Assembly: GCA_027924585.1 (NCBI GenBank)
Contig: BSBM01000050.1
Coordinates: 4,154,001-4,218,000, forward strand
DNA from: Larix kaempferi
Lineage: Eukaryota; Streptophyta; Pinopsida; Pinales; Pinaceae
Length of the DNA: 64,000 nucleotides
Direction: 5' to 3'
A model generated the notes under the pieces. That model was not told the origin of the DNA. It ran no database searches and was given only the letters and a program-made list of their open reading frames with translations. The position numbers were made by a program, and so were the translations under genes. Positions 11,826-22,625 of the stretch are shown here, one piece after another. How positions within the stretch are numbered: position 1 is the first letter of the stretch; every line of letters starts with the position of its first letter.

Positions 11826-11905
11826 GCACTTGTGCTTTTTCATGTATTATAGTTGTACATTTTGTAGAACTAGTTTTTGCTTATGATCATTAGTTGACCT
11901 TATGA

Positions 11906-12358
11906 GTGTTTTCTCACTTCGTGTTTCAGATGTCGACTGAACATTTTTTAGGATTTGCTGATGGCGCTAGTCGCCACACCCGACAGTTAACTTCATCAAC
12001 TTGGGTCATTTACTCACTGACTGGCCAACTAGTTTCTTCGGGGGGGGGGGTTTGTTTGGGCCCCACAACGAATAACGTAGCTGAATACAGTGTGGTCATA
12101 GAACTTCTTCGAGAGGCTCTTGTCCAAGACATTTCACATTTGGAGGTAAGACTTGATTCACAATTAGTTGTATTTCAATTAATGGGTGTTTACCATATTA
12201 GAGATCCTATTTTTCTACAACATTTTTTGCGAGTTAAATTATTGGAAAGATAGTTTGATTCCATCATATATCAACATATTCCAAGAAATTTGAATGCATT
12301 AGCTGATTCATTTGCAAATTATGTTTTAGATTGGCATTTTTATCATACACGTCGATAA
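11906..12358 (+). pseudogene. aRNH: Second, archaeal-type RNase H (aRNH), element A
   Basis: After an 80-bp gap, a 115-codon frame carries the four acidic sites of an RNase HI fold: FADGAS, NNVAEY, LDSQLVV and, past one TAG (12251; CAG in B), ALADSFANY. The order and spacing match the additional RNase H known from Tat-lineage elements, here placed downstream of integrase. A run of eleven Gs (about 12040-12050) lies between the first two motifs. Its likely role is to add or restore RNA-removal activity during minus-strand synthesis; that is family knowledge. Confidence 0.85.
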
Positions 12359-12474
12359 ATAAACATTTTCACATAAAGTTAAACACACACATGTAAATAT
12401 AAGCCGATACTATATATATATCCGATACTGTATCAAAAAATAGTATGAGTTTGGAACACAAGTCTATCACAAAG
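12359..12474. other. Convergent spacer between aRNH and the antisense ORF
   Basis: This short AT-rich gap lies where the sense aRNH and the antisense PMD ORF end facing each other. It holds ATATATATAT and a GATACTGTATC palindrome. The same palindrome and repeated ACAGTATCGG are found in B (about 31330-31365). It may contain the 3' ends of both transcripts. Confidence 0.6.
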
Positions 12475-13671
12475 TCATGTCATAAGATACAAAATCGAGC
12501 TCAATGGCCTCAAAATATACATAAAATATCCTTCTCTTATGGAGAAGGGGGCCTCGTCCACTGCCTCTCGGTAACATATGACCAACCTAGCTACATTCCA
12601 TAGCAGCCTAATCCAGGCTGGGGGCACACCGACCACATCCTCTTGCATGTTGACGGGCATCCGCTCAATGCGATATGTCGGAATGTCTTGAGTCAACCGA
12701 CTCATCTTCCTCTCTATAGTCCATAGCATATCATCAAATGCAACCACGTCAATGGGCCTCACGAAGATAGTAGGATGTTGATCTGGATGAACTGGTCCAA
12801 CATCTGCACATGACACTTTGTTTTAGTATTTTCAAACTCACCATACAAATTATATATTTCAAATTGAAAAAATTAAATATTTTTCAAAACAAAACATACC
12901 TATATCTCCCCAGGCACCACCTGGAGGAAGTACCAGCTCTGGATCATGATGGAAGTACAAACCTGCATATGGAAACTGTTCAAATGTCGGTACCTGTCTC
13001 TCCCACCATCCCCAAAAATCATCGATGTGATAGCAGAAATGGCTTTCACCACCACCCTAGCAGAGAAAGATGTCACCCTAATGGTTCAATCTCGGCTCAC
13101 GAGGGTCGAATGGAGGCAAAGGCATACCCAAGCTAAGAGCAGGTACCCTCTCAAAGAAGAAGGTAAAAAGGATGCTGCCATATCCAAAGTTCTTCATTCT
13201 CCCGGTCTTACACCCCAAGAGTTGAAGCTTCATGTTTTCCAAGAGACTTGTGCGCCAATCATAGACATGACCTTGCAAAAATTCAATACCAATGTACATG
13301 TAGTGCTTGGAGGCTAAGTGCTGTGTGGCACTCCCTCCCATTCGGTTCAACATACTGATAATAACCTTCAGAGGGAGGCTTGCAACAGTAGAAATGAGAA
13401 TTTGACTTCCACATTTCTCAGTACCTTCCACACAATAAGCATTCACATAATCCTGCACGGACATGGCACCCACATTTCTTGAAGTCCCTTTCAAGTTTAC
13501 AAGATCTCCCCTCCTAGAGAGCCCTGTAATGAAGTATATGTCGTCAACTGTGAGCTCCAAGGTCTCTCCTTGGATATTAAACACATTTTCATCGGCATTC
13601 CAACACTGAATGAGTTTTTGCAATAAGCGATTGAGTGCCCTCATGTTTATGGTTCGGTAGAATTTCAACAA
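12475..13671 (-). pseudogene. PMD: Antisense plant mobile domain (PMD, aminotransferase-like) ORF, element A
   Basis: Read on the minus strand, exon 1 (13671 down to 12900) holds blocks typical of the plant mobile domain: FYRTINMRALNRLL, FNIQGETLELTVDDIYFITGL, NAYC, GHVYDWRTSL, FGYGSILFTFFFERVPALSL, FWGWWERQVPTFEQFPYAGL and DPELVLPPGGAWGDI. Exon 2 (12803 down to 12475) continues DVGPVHPDQHPTIFVRP and a Arg/Val-rich tail. A 96-bp intron with AG|GTATGT donor and GCAG acceptor joins them in phase. Two TAG stops near 13070 sit where B has TGG and CAG. PMD proteins are known both as host silencing factors and as cargo of gypsy and MULE elements. Capture by this family is supported by the same ORF in B. 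Confidence 0.82.
12804..12899 (-). other. Intron in the antisense PMD ORF of A
   Basis: On the minus strand, GATATAG|GTATGT opens and TGTGCAG|ATGTTGG closes a 96-bp AT-rich stretch. Splicing joins GAT ATA G to AT GTT GGA in frame (D-I-D-V-G). Unspliced, the frame hits a stop soon after the donor. In B the donor is kept but the acceptor AG has become AA. Confidence 0.8.
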
Positions 13672-14739
13672 ACCGCATATTCAAGCGCATGGAGAGTGGT
13701 AGGATCTTTCATAGCCACCCTATCCATATCTTCATGCTCCCTCTCCCTCCAAATAAGTTCCATCCTGTCAAAAGAAGAGCCATTTTTCAGTTTTTTAAGC
13801 AAATTTTAGCCATTTCAGGAAAAAAACGCTACTCTAGAGCTACATAGTCACGTTTGGACGCTACTCTATAGCCATACAGTAGCATTTACCTTGAAAAATA
13901 CACTACTTTACCTACTAGACAACAGCTTACATGAAATGAACAAGTTGAGCATGGCTAGGTAAGTGTTTCTTAGCATGAAAATTGACAAATGAACTATCAA
14001 AATGCAAGTTGGGATGAAAATAACTTACTTGGAAGAAGAATGAAGTCGAATGGTGGCCTGGTTTGATCGCTATGAACGGATGAAGATCAAGGGTTTGCTC
14101 CAAAACTTGCTCTACAATTCCAAATGTGATATTTGAGTTTTCAAAATGAAATTACATATATGAATTTGAATTTGATTTTCTACCCACTTTTTTGAAAAGT
14201 CTATAGTTTCAAATTTCATAAAAAAGGGTTCTATTTAATCATTAATACCTCTAAATGTTGATGAATTGAATCTAACCTATGTTCCTCAAATTTTCACTAA
14301 ATTTTCATAGCATCAATCTATTATGACTTAATTTCTTTAGTGGCGGACCTCATTAAGTACTTTATGGATGAAATTTATGTCATTGAAGATTTTTTGTCAT
14401 TAATACTAACACGGTTGTTGAGATCCTAGTCTTTGGCAGGTCATGAGTTGCGATCCTAATAGTTGTCACTTAAGTCATTTTAAGCTCTCGCTTGGACTAT
14501 TTAAACCTAAATAAGATTGCCGAGCAAACTTGTCCTCTTCAAGCTTGTTAAAGGAAATGAAGGCCCATCCGCTTAGGTATAGAATTACCCCTTTTCCAGG
14601 CCTTGGTGAATAATTTATGGAAAAGGTATACTCTAGGTGTACTCTAGTATGTGCTAGAAGAGTTCTTCTTCCATTTTTTACACTTTTTCGGGGAAGGAGA
14701 CTAAATTTACGAAAAAGGACCTTTTGGAGCCTTCTTTAG

Positions 14740-15030
14740 GGTTTTCAGGCTCTCGAAATATGAAAACACCAAGCGAGCACTCACCTACTCGGGCTCGATG
14801 TGAAATCCACGAGAAGGTGTATAGAGGATTGTTTAAGTTTTTCAGACTCTATAAACAGGAAAAGACCGGCGAGCATTAACCTACTTAGGCTCGATATTAA
14901 AATCCACGAGTAGGTGAATGGAGTTATTGTTTAAGTTTTTCAGACTCCTTAAAATTGAAAACATCGACGAGCAAGAACAGATCTTGACTCGATACTAAAA
15001 TCCAGAGATCAGTACTATAGAGTAATCTTC
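14740..15030. repeat. 97-bp tandem repeat with inverted arms (3 units), element A
   Basis: GTTTTTCAGACTC-like starts at 14740, 14837 and 14935 give a 97-98-bp period. Units 1 and 2 contain ACCTACT(CG) and, about 20 bp on, CGAG(T/A)AGGT, able to form a 9-bp stem. B has four units at 28720-29012, the stems again kept with base changes. Confidence 0.85.
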
Positions 15031-16330
15031 TATCTCTTCTTCGAACTCTGTAAACATTGAAGAAGGTCTTGAGTCTTCATCCCATGGGTTCGTTAAACTC
15101 TTTACACGGTTGGATCTATTGAGTTTTAATTCTTTCTTGGACTCATTAAAACAACAAGAAAGGTATTCTTTTATCTAAAAAGAATAAGGGATAAGAAGGG
15201 TATATCACATCTTACAGTTTCAAAGACAATTCAGTCAGTCAAGTCCTTGAACATAGCACCTACTTGAGTCTATCATTTCAGTTGGGTTTATTTTTTGACC
15301 TTAGGGTGACCCTGATCTCCGAGTTATTACTCCCTCGGTTGGTTATTCTTCCAACCATATGGAGGGTCTGTCATGTCTCCTACATTGCAGACTTATATCA
15401 TTTTCCCCATTGTGTTGAAAACTGCCTAAGTCACTTTGTGTCATGCTCATTGTTCAAGGATACAGCCTGTGTCGGCCATTCTACAGTTTACCTTGACCTC
15501 ATGTGTTGACCATCCTAGTGTCAGTCTTGTTACTTGTACTACTCCACATCAGCTCATACCTTTGATTGTTCCTTGTGTTGGATGATGGAGGATGCCTTAG
15601 AGCCTCCCTTCCAATGGACTTCTTCCCATCGACATCAACTCATTTTGCTCTGGGAATGAATTTTAGAGTTTTGGTTAGTACCTTGGGGATTGCAGTCATC
15701 AGTGCTAGTTTCCCTCGTTATTGAATTATGAAAATACATCAATGTCTCTCATTTGACAGGTTCCTCAAGTGTTCGACTTCAAGTCCACTTATTCACACGT
15801 GTTGGATCGTACTAGGTACCTTGGCCTCATTATTATTATCGGTGAAATCTCTCACATTTTTTAACGGTATACATCAATGACTGATAATCAAACGACACCC
15901 CCCATGTTCAACTTTCAACTCATATATTCACATGGTTAGGGTTTGTACCTTGGGTTGTTTGGATGAAGACCTTGGGACTTTTGATAACATTACTTCATCA
16001 TGTTATCACCCAAGCTGCGCAAGACTGAGCCTCACTCATTGTTGGCTCCCCATGAGACATAGATCCAGTTTGTTGTTATGGCTATGATCTCTCATTCTGA
16101 CATGGATCCACATTTGTATTTCAGTGTCCATGTTATATGTACATCTCCTAGTTATGTATCGGAGATCATGTTGTATCATACTACACATATGTATGATGTC
16201 AAGGTTGTAATTGCTCGCTGACCTTGATCGTTATTTCAAGTACTTTTGTGACTTGGTCCTGTGGTTTCTTGCTCTTCCGCTAATTTGGAATTATAATGTA
16301 TTTTGGCCATCGTTTCCCTCTGACCTCACA

Positions 16331-16344
16331 CATTAGGGGGCATT
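16331..16344 (+). promoter_or_regulatory. Polypurine tract of element A
   Basis: CATTAGGGGGCATT ends at the TGTT of the 3' LTR. A G-rich run just before the 3' LTR is the usual plus-strand primer of LTR elements, though the CATT between run and LTR is untidy. Confidence 0.55.
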
Positions 16345-17330
16345 TGTTATAGTTCAAATTTTCACTTCTCCGTCCGTGATCACATCTAGTTGTTGATCAC
16401 AAAAAAGGACAACTTGGATGGAAGAGCAAGATGACCCTAGATGATGAATGATTAAGACTTACCCCTATGCAGCTGATAAAATCCTCTTTTTTACCTACTT
16501 TTAGGGAAAAAAACTGCTCTACTTCATTAGAGGGGCATTTGCGTCCAGAAATATGTAGCTTTGCTTCATTAAAGGGGCATTTGCCTTCAAAAATATGTAG
16601 CTCTGCTTCATAAAAGTAGCGTTTGCCTTCAAAAAAGCCTGTAAACGCCTGTTGCAAGCATCAAAGTTGCATGTTGAACGCTACTCCACTTAATAAAAGT
16701 AGCGTACACCTTAAAAAGTAATAAAAAATATATTAAATTGACGAATTGGGATTAGTTGAAGGTGGTTTTGCAACTTCCCTAACCTCCCAATCAAACTACC
16801 TCTTGATTTAAACTGCCTACCTTGTCCCATAAATACAAGGGAGATGCATGAGAGAGGGACCTAGAAATTATGCATTAAGGGTTGTTACGCTGGAGAGATT
16901 CCAAGTTAGTGTGAAGAGAAGGAGCCTAGGATCCGGTTGCACAAGCACTCTGAATGATCAGGTATACATTGTACTGATTATTTGCTTTTGATAATAAAGG
17001 TTGAAATGCCCTTCCTGTCCCAATCAAATGTCTAATGGATTACATGTTTGTTTGGATTAAATGCTTGATGGTATTTGATGTTTAAATTATATTTCAATTT
17101 CATCATTATTATATCAGTCAAGATACGCTCAGGAAGGTACCTTTGTATTGCAAGTCTGTCAAACGGAAGATCAAGTGGAGGATTGAACATCGTGAATAAG
17201 GTATGCCTTCATAAAACTTGATCTCTTTCCTTTTGTAGAAGTCTATGTAATATGATTTATGAATTTACCTATCACCCCAGAAGTTGGTAGTGTCCATCTC
17301 CTCGCTATAGGGTAGATTTCCTAAACAACA
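16345..17330 (+). repeat. 3' LTR of element A
   Basis: The 986-bp LTR begins TGTTATAG and ends AAACAACA, followed by the CCATG duplication. Compared with 2308-3323 it shows scattered substitutions (about nine in the first 130 bp by eye) and lacks about 29 bp between two GATCGA-like words. It keeps the 42-bp tandem units. Confidence 0.95.
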
Positions 17331-17335
17331 CCATG

Positions 17336-18928
17336 GGATAAATTTCACCCCTAAAATTTTCCTTGCATGGATTAATTTGTTGAACATGGTTAAACCATGG
17401 TTCACTAAACAATGTAGACTTTGGATTACTATTCTCACCATGATTGTGCATGTTTGATTGTGTGAAACTCATTGGCAATGGTTGTATAGGGTTTTCATAA
17501 TTAACTTTAGATAACACTGGTCAACTATATTTCACCATGGCTGGCCAAGTTTACAATAGTTAAGCATAGGAGACTATTTCCAACATTGACCATTGTTGGG
17601 AATGTATTACAACTAAAAGCTCAATATGTTATACTATAGTTAACCATGGTTCATTATTGTTTCAGAAAAAATAACCATGGTTTTTGTAGTTGAGTTTAAT
17701 AGACCATGGTTTATTATGCTTGAAGATAGTTCACTAAGTTTGGCCATAATTAACCGCCAATTCCTATTTTTTAACCACATATGACTATAGTGAACTATGG
17801 CTTGTCATGGTTAACGTTAAGTATACATTGTTTCCTATTATTTACACATAGCAAAATTCTAGCAAACCATGGTCAACGTTCAACATTGACTAAGGAGCAC
17901 TAGTATCCTTTTTGAAGTTACTGCTCAATGTATAAACAAGCAAGAATGATCCATGCTTCTGTATCACATCAATGGCATCAAGGTTTATGTTAGGCTCCAT
18001 GTCTACGTAGTTCTTCCCTCCTAGATTTGTGATTTCAAAAGTGAGTTCAATTAATTGATGGAATGTGTTGTCTGTCCACATACCAAAGAAGCAATTTCAA
18101 CTCATTCAACATGGTGTAACAAGCACTAGTCGCCCTTTTCAAGTAAATGTAGGATGTCTAAGCAAGAGAAAATTATTCATTCCTACAAAGCACATCAATG
18201 ACATTACAATTTATGTTAGGGTTCATGCCTACAAAGCCCTTCTCTCCTAGGATTGCAATTTCGATCCGTGCTCAATGATTACCATCCATAAACCAATAGA
18301 GGAAAATTACACTATTCTATAATAGAAATTTTCAAGGAAATGGATATTTTTATTACGATTAGAAAGTAAGGGAACACCAACAAATATTATGCCACAATTT
18401 GAAACCCTCAGCAATCATCTACTTTAATGCACCATGGTTGACTAATGGTTCACATTGGTTAACAATAGTTTATTTTATTGAACTATGGTTTTGTATGATT
18501 GAGCCACTAACCACTATTAGAAAACCATTGACCATGGCTGGTAATGTAAAACAAATAATAGTTCAATAAGGTAGAATATTGTTAAACATGGTACGTATTT
18601 TTTGGCGTATTTAATCATGGTTTTTGTAGTTGAGTTGAATAGATCATTGTTTATTATGATTGAAGATAATTGACTAAGTTTGACCATATTTAATCACCAA
18701 GTACTATTGTTTAACCAAAAATGGATATAACACACTATGGCCAACCATGGTTAAATTTAAGTAGACATGGTTGACTATTATTTACACATAGCACACTTCT
18801 AGCAAACCACATTCAAAATTCAACATCAACTAAGGAGCATTAGTTCCCCCTATGAAGTAGATGCAGAATGTCTAAGGAGATAAGGATGGTCTATGCTTCA
18901 GTAGTGCATCGGTGGCATTACAGTTTAT
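17336..18928. repeat. Non-coding tandem repeat rich in CCATGG palindromes
   Basis: No gene is visible. The words ACCATGGTT, ACATGGTT and CCATGGCT recur about 14 times. Blocks repeat at larger scale: TAAGGAGCAC-TAGT followed by a CATCAATGGCAT block occurs at about 17890 and (diverged) 18110 and 18825, and the stretch 17580-17890 is matched at 18530-18830. This suggests an old tandem array of about 950 bp with a smaller internal duplication. Element D entered the last unit. Confidence 0.7.
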
Positions 18929-19442
18929 TGTTAGAAAAATAGGATCACAGAGCAATAACAATAAACAAAATGCAAATATAAATAACATAAACAAAATACA
19001 AGAGAGACACCAATATACGTGGTTCACCCAATCTGGGCTACATCCATGGATAAATTTCCAGTCCTTTTATTATTATACCATCCAAAAAATGAAGGGATAC
19101 AACCTGCAACACATCCACTGCAACTTCATCTTCACTCTCTCTCAATCTCTCTTCCACAATCCAATATATCTTTACAATTCTACAACACATTACACAGCCG
19201 TATTACAATGTATTCCTTTTAAAGGGGAATTACAATGGGAAAATACCACGGGATACCCAATACCATGGTCCCGTAAACTATTGTCCAACAAACAACCCAA
19301 AAATTTATTTCGGGGGCCCCCCACACCCCCCCCCCCTCGTTGGGATGAGTGTACAGTCCACCTGCACATCATATAAAACTAGGGTACAAACACGACTGAA
19401 ACAACATCTCTAAATCAGGAATATCAGGCTCCACAACCAACA
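18929..19442 (-). repeat. 3' LTR of element D
   Basis: On the minus strand it starts TGTTGGTTGTGG (19442) just after CCAAGTGGGAAT, a purine-rich tract, and ends ATTTTTCTAACA (18929). Length is 514 bp. A C-rich run at about 19311-19338 stands out. The partner LTR is outside the window, so the ends rest on TG..CA and the tract. Confidence 0.8.
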
Positions 19443-19697
19443 ATTCCCACTTGGAGACTAATCACAACAACTCGACTGCTGCTGCACTTGCTGAACTATG
19501 ATATGAACCTTGGGCTTGGAAAAATTTTCATCTTCACCTTCATGGTTGAAGGCCAGCTGAAATTGAACAGGAACTCAATTTCTCTATGATTACTACCTTT
19601 ATCAACATGTCTACAGGATTCTGGATAGTGTGTATCTTTTCTAGCTTCAACAGTTGATCTTCCAGAACACACCGTATGAAATGGTACTTGAGATGTA
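19443..19697 (-). pseudogene. RH: RNase H C-terminal end of element D
   Basis: Minus-strand translation gives KHIHLKYHFIR, then HTIQNPVDMLIK and KLSSCSISAGL, the end of copia RNase H (family form: KHI-(D/E)-(V/I)-(R/K)-Y-H-.-I-R, NPADMLTK). It joins in frame with 25541-25640 once C1 (19703-25540) and one TATGT copy are removed. Stop follows shortly before the polypurine tract. Confidence 0.85.
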
Positions 19698-19702
19698 TAT
19701 GT

Positions 19703-20348
19703 TTTTGATGTATTTCTAACTTCAGAAGATATTCACTTGTATATTGTATGTATTACATTTGTACTTTATTGTATCCCCAACGGAGATGTATTATTCCTCC
19801 GGTTGGAAGTGTCGTCATTTGTATTTGCAAGTGTCGCAAGTTACATTGTAAGTGTCGTAACTTATATTTGATGGGTTATTAGATCACCTTAGAGGGGTAG
19901 GCCCAGTATGGTTTAAAGGGTTATTAGACCACCCTAGTCGGTTTTTCCCAGTGACAAGTGGTAATGGGTTATTAGAATCTCCTAAGGGAGGTCGGCCCAG
20001 TTAGAGTTAAAGGCAGGTCAAGTCATTGTATAAATAGAGAGTGTGACTCTCTCATTCTATTCATTCACTCACTCATCCAACTCGCATAGTTGAGAGAGAG
20101 GAGTGCGCACAAGTGGAGGAGGAGTAGTTGTTGAATACATATATATTTTGGGTTTGATCCTTGTGATCTATGTATTGGTGCTCATTCTATCTCTGAGGAA
20201 GTTGCGGGGTTTTTCACCTTCTTGATTTTCCCCGGTGAAATGCATTGTGTCTCTTGTGTCTCTTGTCTCTTATGTTTGATACGATGTACATGTTGTTCTC
20301 TCAATTAAGATCCTAGATCATATTGAATTAAATGATGAAAAACTAACA
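19703..20348 (+). repeat. 5' LTR of element C1
   Basis: The 646-bp LTR carries three GGGTTATTAGA(C/T)-type boxes (about 19864, 19917 and 19966), a TATAAATA box (20029-20036) and a 7-bp-stem hairpin directly after it (20036-20052). It ends AACTAACA next to the primer site. It is similar in plan to the C2 and C3 LTRs, but clearly diverged. Confidence 0.93.
20029..20052 (+). promoter_or_regulatory. TATA box with adjoining hairpin, C1 5' LTR
   Basis: TATAAATA is followed at once by AGAGAGT-GTG-ACTCTCT (20036-20052), a perfect 7-bp inverted repeat. The same is present in the 3' LTR (25240-25256). C2 and C3 have hairpins at the same place with other stem sequences. Confidence 0.8.
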
Positions 20349-20365
20349 TGGAATCAGAGCTAGCC
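20349..20365 (+). promoter_or_regulatory. Primer-binding site of C1
   Basis: TGGAATCAGAGCTAGCC directly follows the LTR. The usual plant form for initiator methionine tRNA is TGGTATCAGAGC; here one base differs (T to A). C2 keeps the standard form. Confidence 0.85.
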
Positions 20366-22431
20366 TAAAGGAAGGCATTGTATGGCATTTACGACACTTG
20401 TTGCACTTGTGACAAATTGGAAGCTAGGGCTTAGTTTAGTAAAAACTAGTCATCGTGGAACTTTCGCTATAAATCAGTTTGGTGAAGGTTCAGGATCTGA
20501 AACTTTTACAAGCTAAAGATGAAATGTTCATGTACCTTGTGTCAGAAGATCAGCCTCAGATTTGTTGTACTTTTTGAGATATGATCTGTACAAGTTAGGG
20601 TTTATGCCTCTTCCATAATGCAGCCCTAAATAGGAGACCTAGGAACAGAGGTCATATATCGGGATAGGAAGCTCCAAATGGAATTCTGTAAAAAGTGGCA
20701 GTTAGGGAACATACCATAGTTTCATAGGCCAAAGTTGAAACAGTGACACATGGCACTCCATACAAGTTCGCTATGTTGTTTCATCCCATAAACAGGTCAT
20801 GTTGCGACACTTAGCATATCTCTCTCATAGAGAATCCATTTAAGGTAAGATCTATGGGGTTGGAAAGATGACAGGTCATTCTACCACAGGAAGAAGTTCC
20901 AGACCACGAGGATCCAAAATTTCAGAGATACATCAGAAACAATATGGCATATATTTCTATCAAAACAGAATTGGATTCTGAGCTCCTTCATTTTTGGCTG
21001 GTCACTACTATGGGAAATTAGGGTTTCTGCAAAAGTTGGAATTTTTGGAATCTGAGACCAAGGCTGGATTATCCTCATCAAACTCAAAATTTAGAGACCA
21101 AGATTAAAATTTTTGGTTGAGTAGAACCCCGGGCTCTATCAAACCCTAGCTCGGGATTTTGACCAGAAAACCCGAATTTGACAAAAGTTGCAGATCCGAA
21201 ACTCACAGGTCAATTTTGAGGGGTCAATTTTTGGAGTTTTCAAAATCTGAGCACACCAGCTTGCTCACCTCAGTCATCTGCATCTCCCTGTGCAGACAGA
21301 AGCTTGAAATTCCAAGTTTGTATTTTTAGGGTTTCTCTATCAAACACTAGACAACTCCAGATCCAGTTTCAGCAAATCAAACTGAAGAGGATTGGGTTAA
21401 TCCTATAAGAGAATGAATTGGACACCTACATAAGTGAAGAGATTCCCGTTCCAAAGGGAGATGAGGCTAAGGTCTTACATAAGAAGACTACAAGCAATCT
21501 TGATAGGTATGACTTGAGGAGATACATGTATGTTTTGAAATTTGTTCATGATTAAGTTTAAGATATGTTTGTCTTCATATTATTGAGGTTAGTACAATCT
21601 TGATTAATTTTAGACTTGTCTTATCACCTTAGTAAAAGTATGAATGCATGTAAATGATAGAAGACATTCATTAATTAGGATTATGACACTTATGATTGTA
21701 CTAATGCATTGTGGTGTTGTATGAGGATGATGTTGTCTGCTAACATGAAAGGTACATCAAGAAAGACAAATCAAGTTCTAGATCAAGAACACATGACCAT
21801 GGTGACATGAAGACAAAGACTCATCCATAGCCATTGATCACATAGAAGCTCTACTTACGAGGTATGTATAATATGGTTCTACGATGCTTAACTTATGAGA
21901 TGTAGGTTACTAGCACAAGGTCTCGAAATCATTGAAGAGAACAAATAAGACATTGTTTGGGTGTGTTAGACATAACTAGCAAACATGATAATCCAGGTAT
22001 GTTTTTTCCTATATCAATATAGAATCCTACCATGTGTTAGGGTCTCATATAAGTATACTTTCGTATGATTGATAATGATTATTCATGAAGTTATAGGTTT
22101 GAATAATCATGGGTTTATGCATATTATGCTTCTTAGTTTGATTAATGATATAACAAACTAGAAGAGTCCTATGGTCAAATAAGAATATGCATGACTAAAC
22201 GAAGTACTCCCTGAAACCTTGAAATACTAACGCTTATGATAAATTACCTGTGTATGAAATTATCATGACCATACATATTTAGAATCATAATGTTTTGATA
22301 GTATTGAGATTATACTAATGAATGTATGATTATGTATGAGATCTTGAGGTTGACACAATGATGACACTAGTGCACACTTAAGCATGCATAGTGGTCCAGG
22401 ATGGATATAAGTTCAAAGACAGATAATCCAC
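20366..22431 (+). other. Non-coding leader of C1
   Basis: About 2.1 kb without a supported frame, homologous to 52670-54990 in C2. It shares blocks such as the TTTCGCTATAAATC box, the GTGACAC-TGGCA block and the GGTATG-T motifs near 21510-21990. C1 has one copy of a segment that is tandemly doubled in C2. The homology implies a shared non-coding architecture and not two separate random decays. Confidence 0.75.
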
Positions 22432-22620
22432 GAAGCAAAGATCAAGAGGGAGCACACTCCAGTAGTTCCTACAAGGAAGCAAAGATCAAGAGGGAGCACA
22501 CTCCAATAGTTCCTGCAAGGAAGCAAAGATCAAGAGGGAGCACACTCTAGTAGATCCTGCAAGGAAGCAAAGATCAAGAGGTAGCACACTCCAGTAGTTC
22601 CTGTAAGGAAGCAAAGATTG
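22432..22620. repeat. 44-bp tandem repeat in C1 (4 full units)
   Basis: GAAGCAAAGAT starts at 22432, 22476, 22520, 22564 and 22608, exactly 44 bp apart. Each full unit reads on through AGAGGGAGCACACTC and TAGTTCCTGCAAG-like parts. C2 shows two worn units at about 54990-55075. The array ends directly at the RT fragment, so it marks the deletion or fusion point. Confidence 0.92.
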
Positions 22621-22625
22621 AGGAA

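Larger units (their letters stand above)
13672..16344 (+). other. 3' non-coding region of element A
   Basis: About 2.7 kb without a supported gene. It holds remnants of the 42-bp module (13830-13925, words like CGCTACTCTA), an AT-rich part (14130-14420), a 97-bp tandem array (14740-15030), and a stretch to 16330 homologous to B at 27690-28620 in inverse orientation. Just before the 3' LTR is CATTAGGGGGCATT, the probable polypurine tract. Confidence 0.75.
2308..17330 (+). mobile_element. Element A: full-length Tat-like Ty3/gypsy LTR retrotransposon
   Basis: Two directly repeated LTRs (2308-3323 and 16345-17330, both starting TGTTATAG and ending ACAACA) bound about 13 kb of internal DNA. CCATG flanks both sides (2303-2307 and 17331-17335) as the target duplication. 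The internal order is primer site, leader with 42-bp repeats, gag, protease, RT, RNase H, integrase, archaeal-type RNase H, an antisense plant mobile domain ORF, a 97-bp repeat array and a purine-rich tract. No chromodomain is seen. RT-RNase H-integrase order marks Ty3/gypsy; the extra RNase H and antisense ORF are known traits of the Tat lineage. Many stops make this copy non-autonomous today. Confidence 0.93.

Noticed and set aside
12475-13671. A free-standing host PMD gene
   Set aside because: The ORF sits at the same place in elements A and B, between the second RNase H and the 3' LTR, so it is element cargo.
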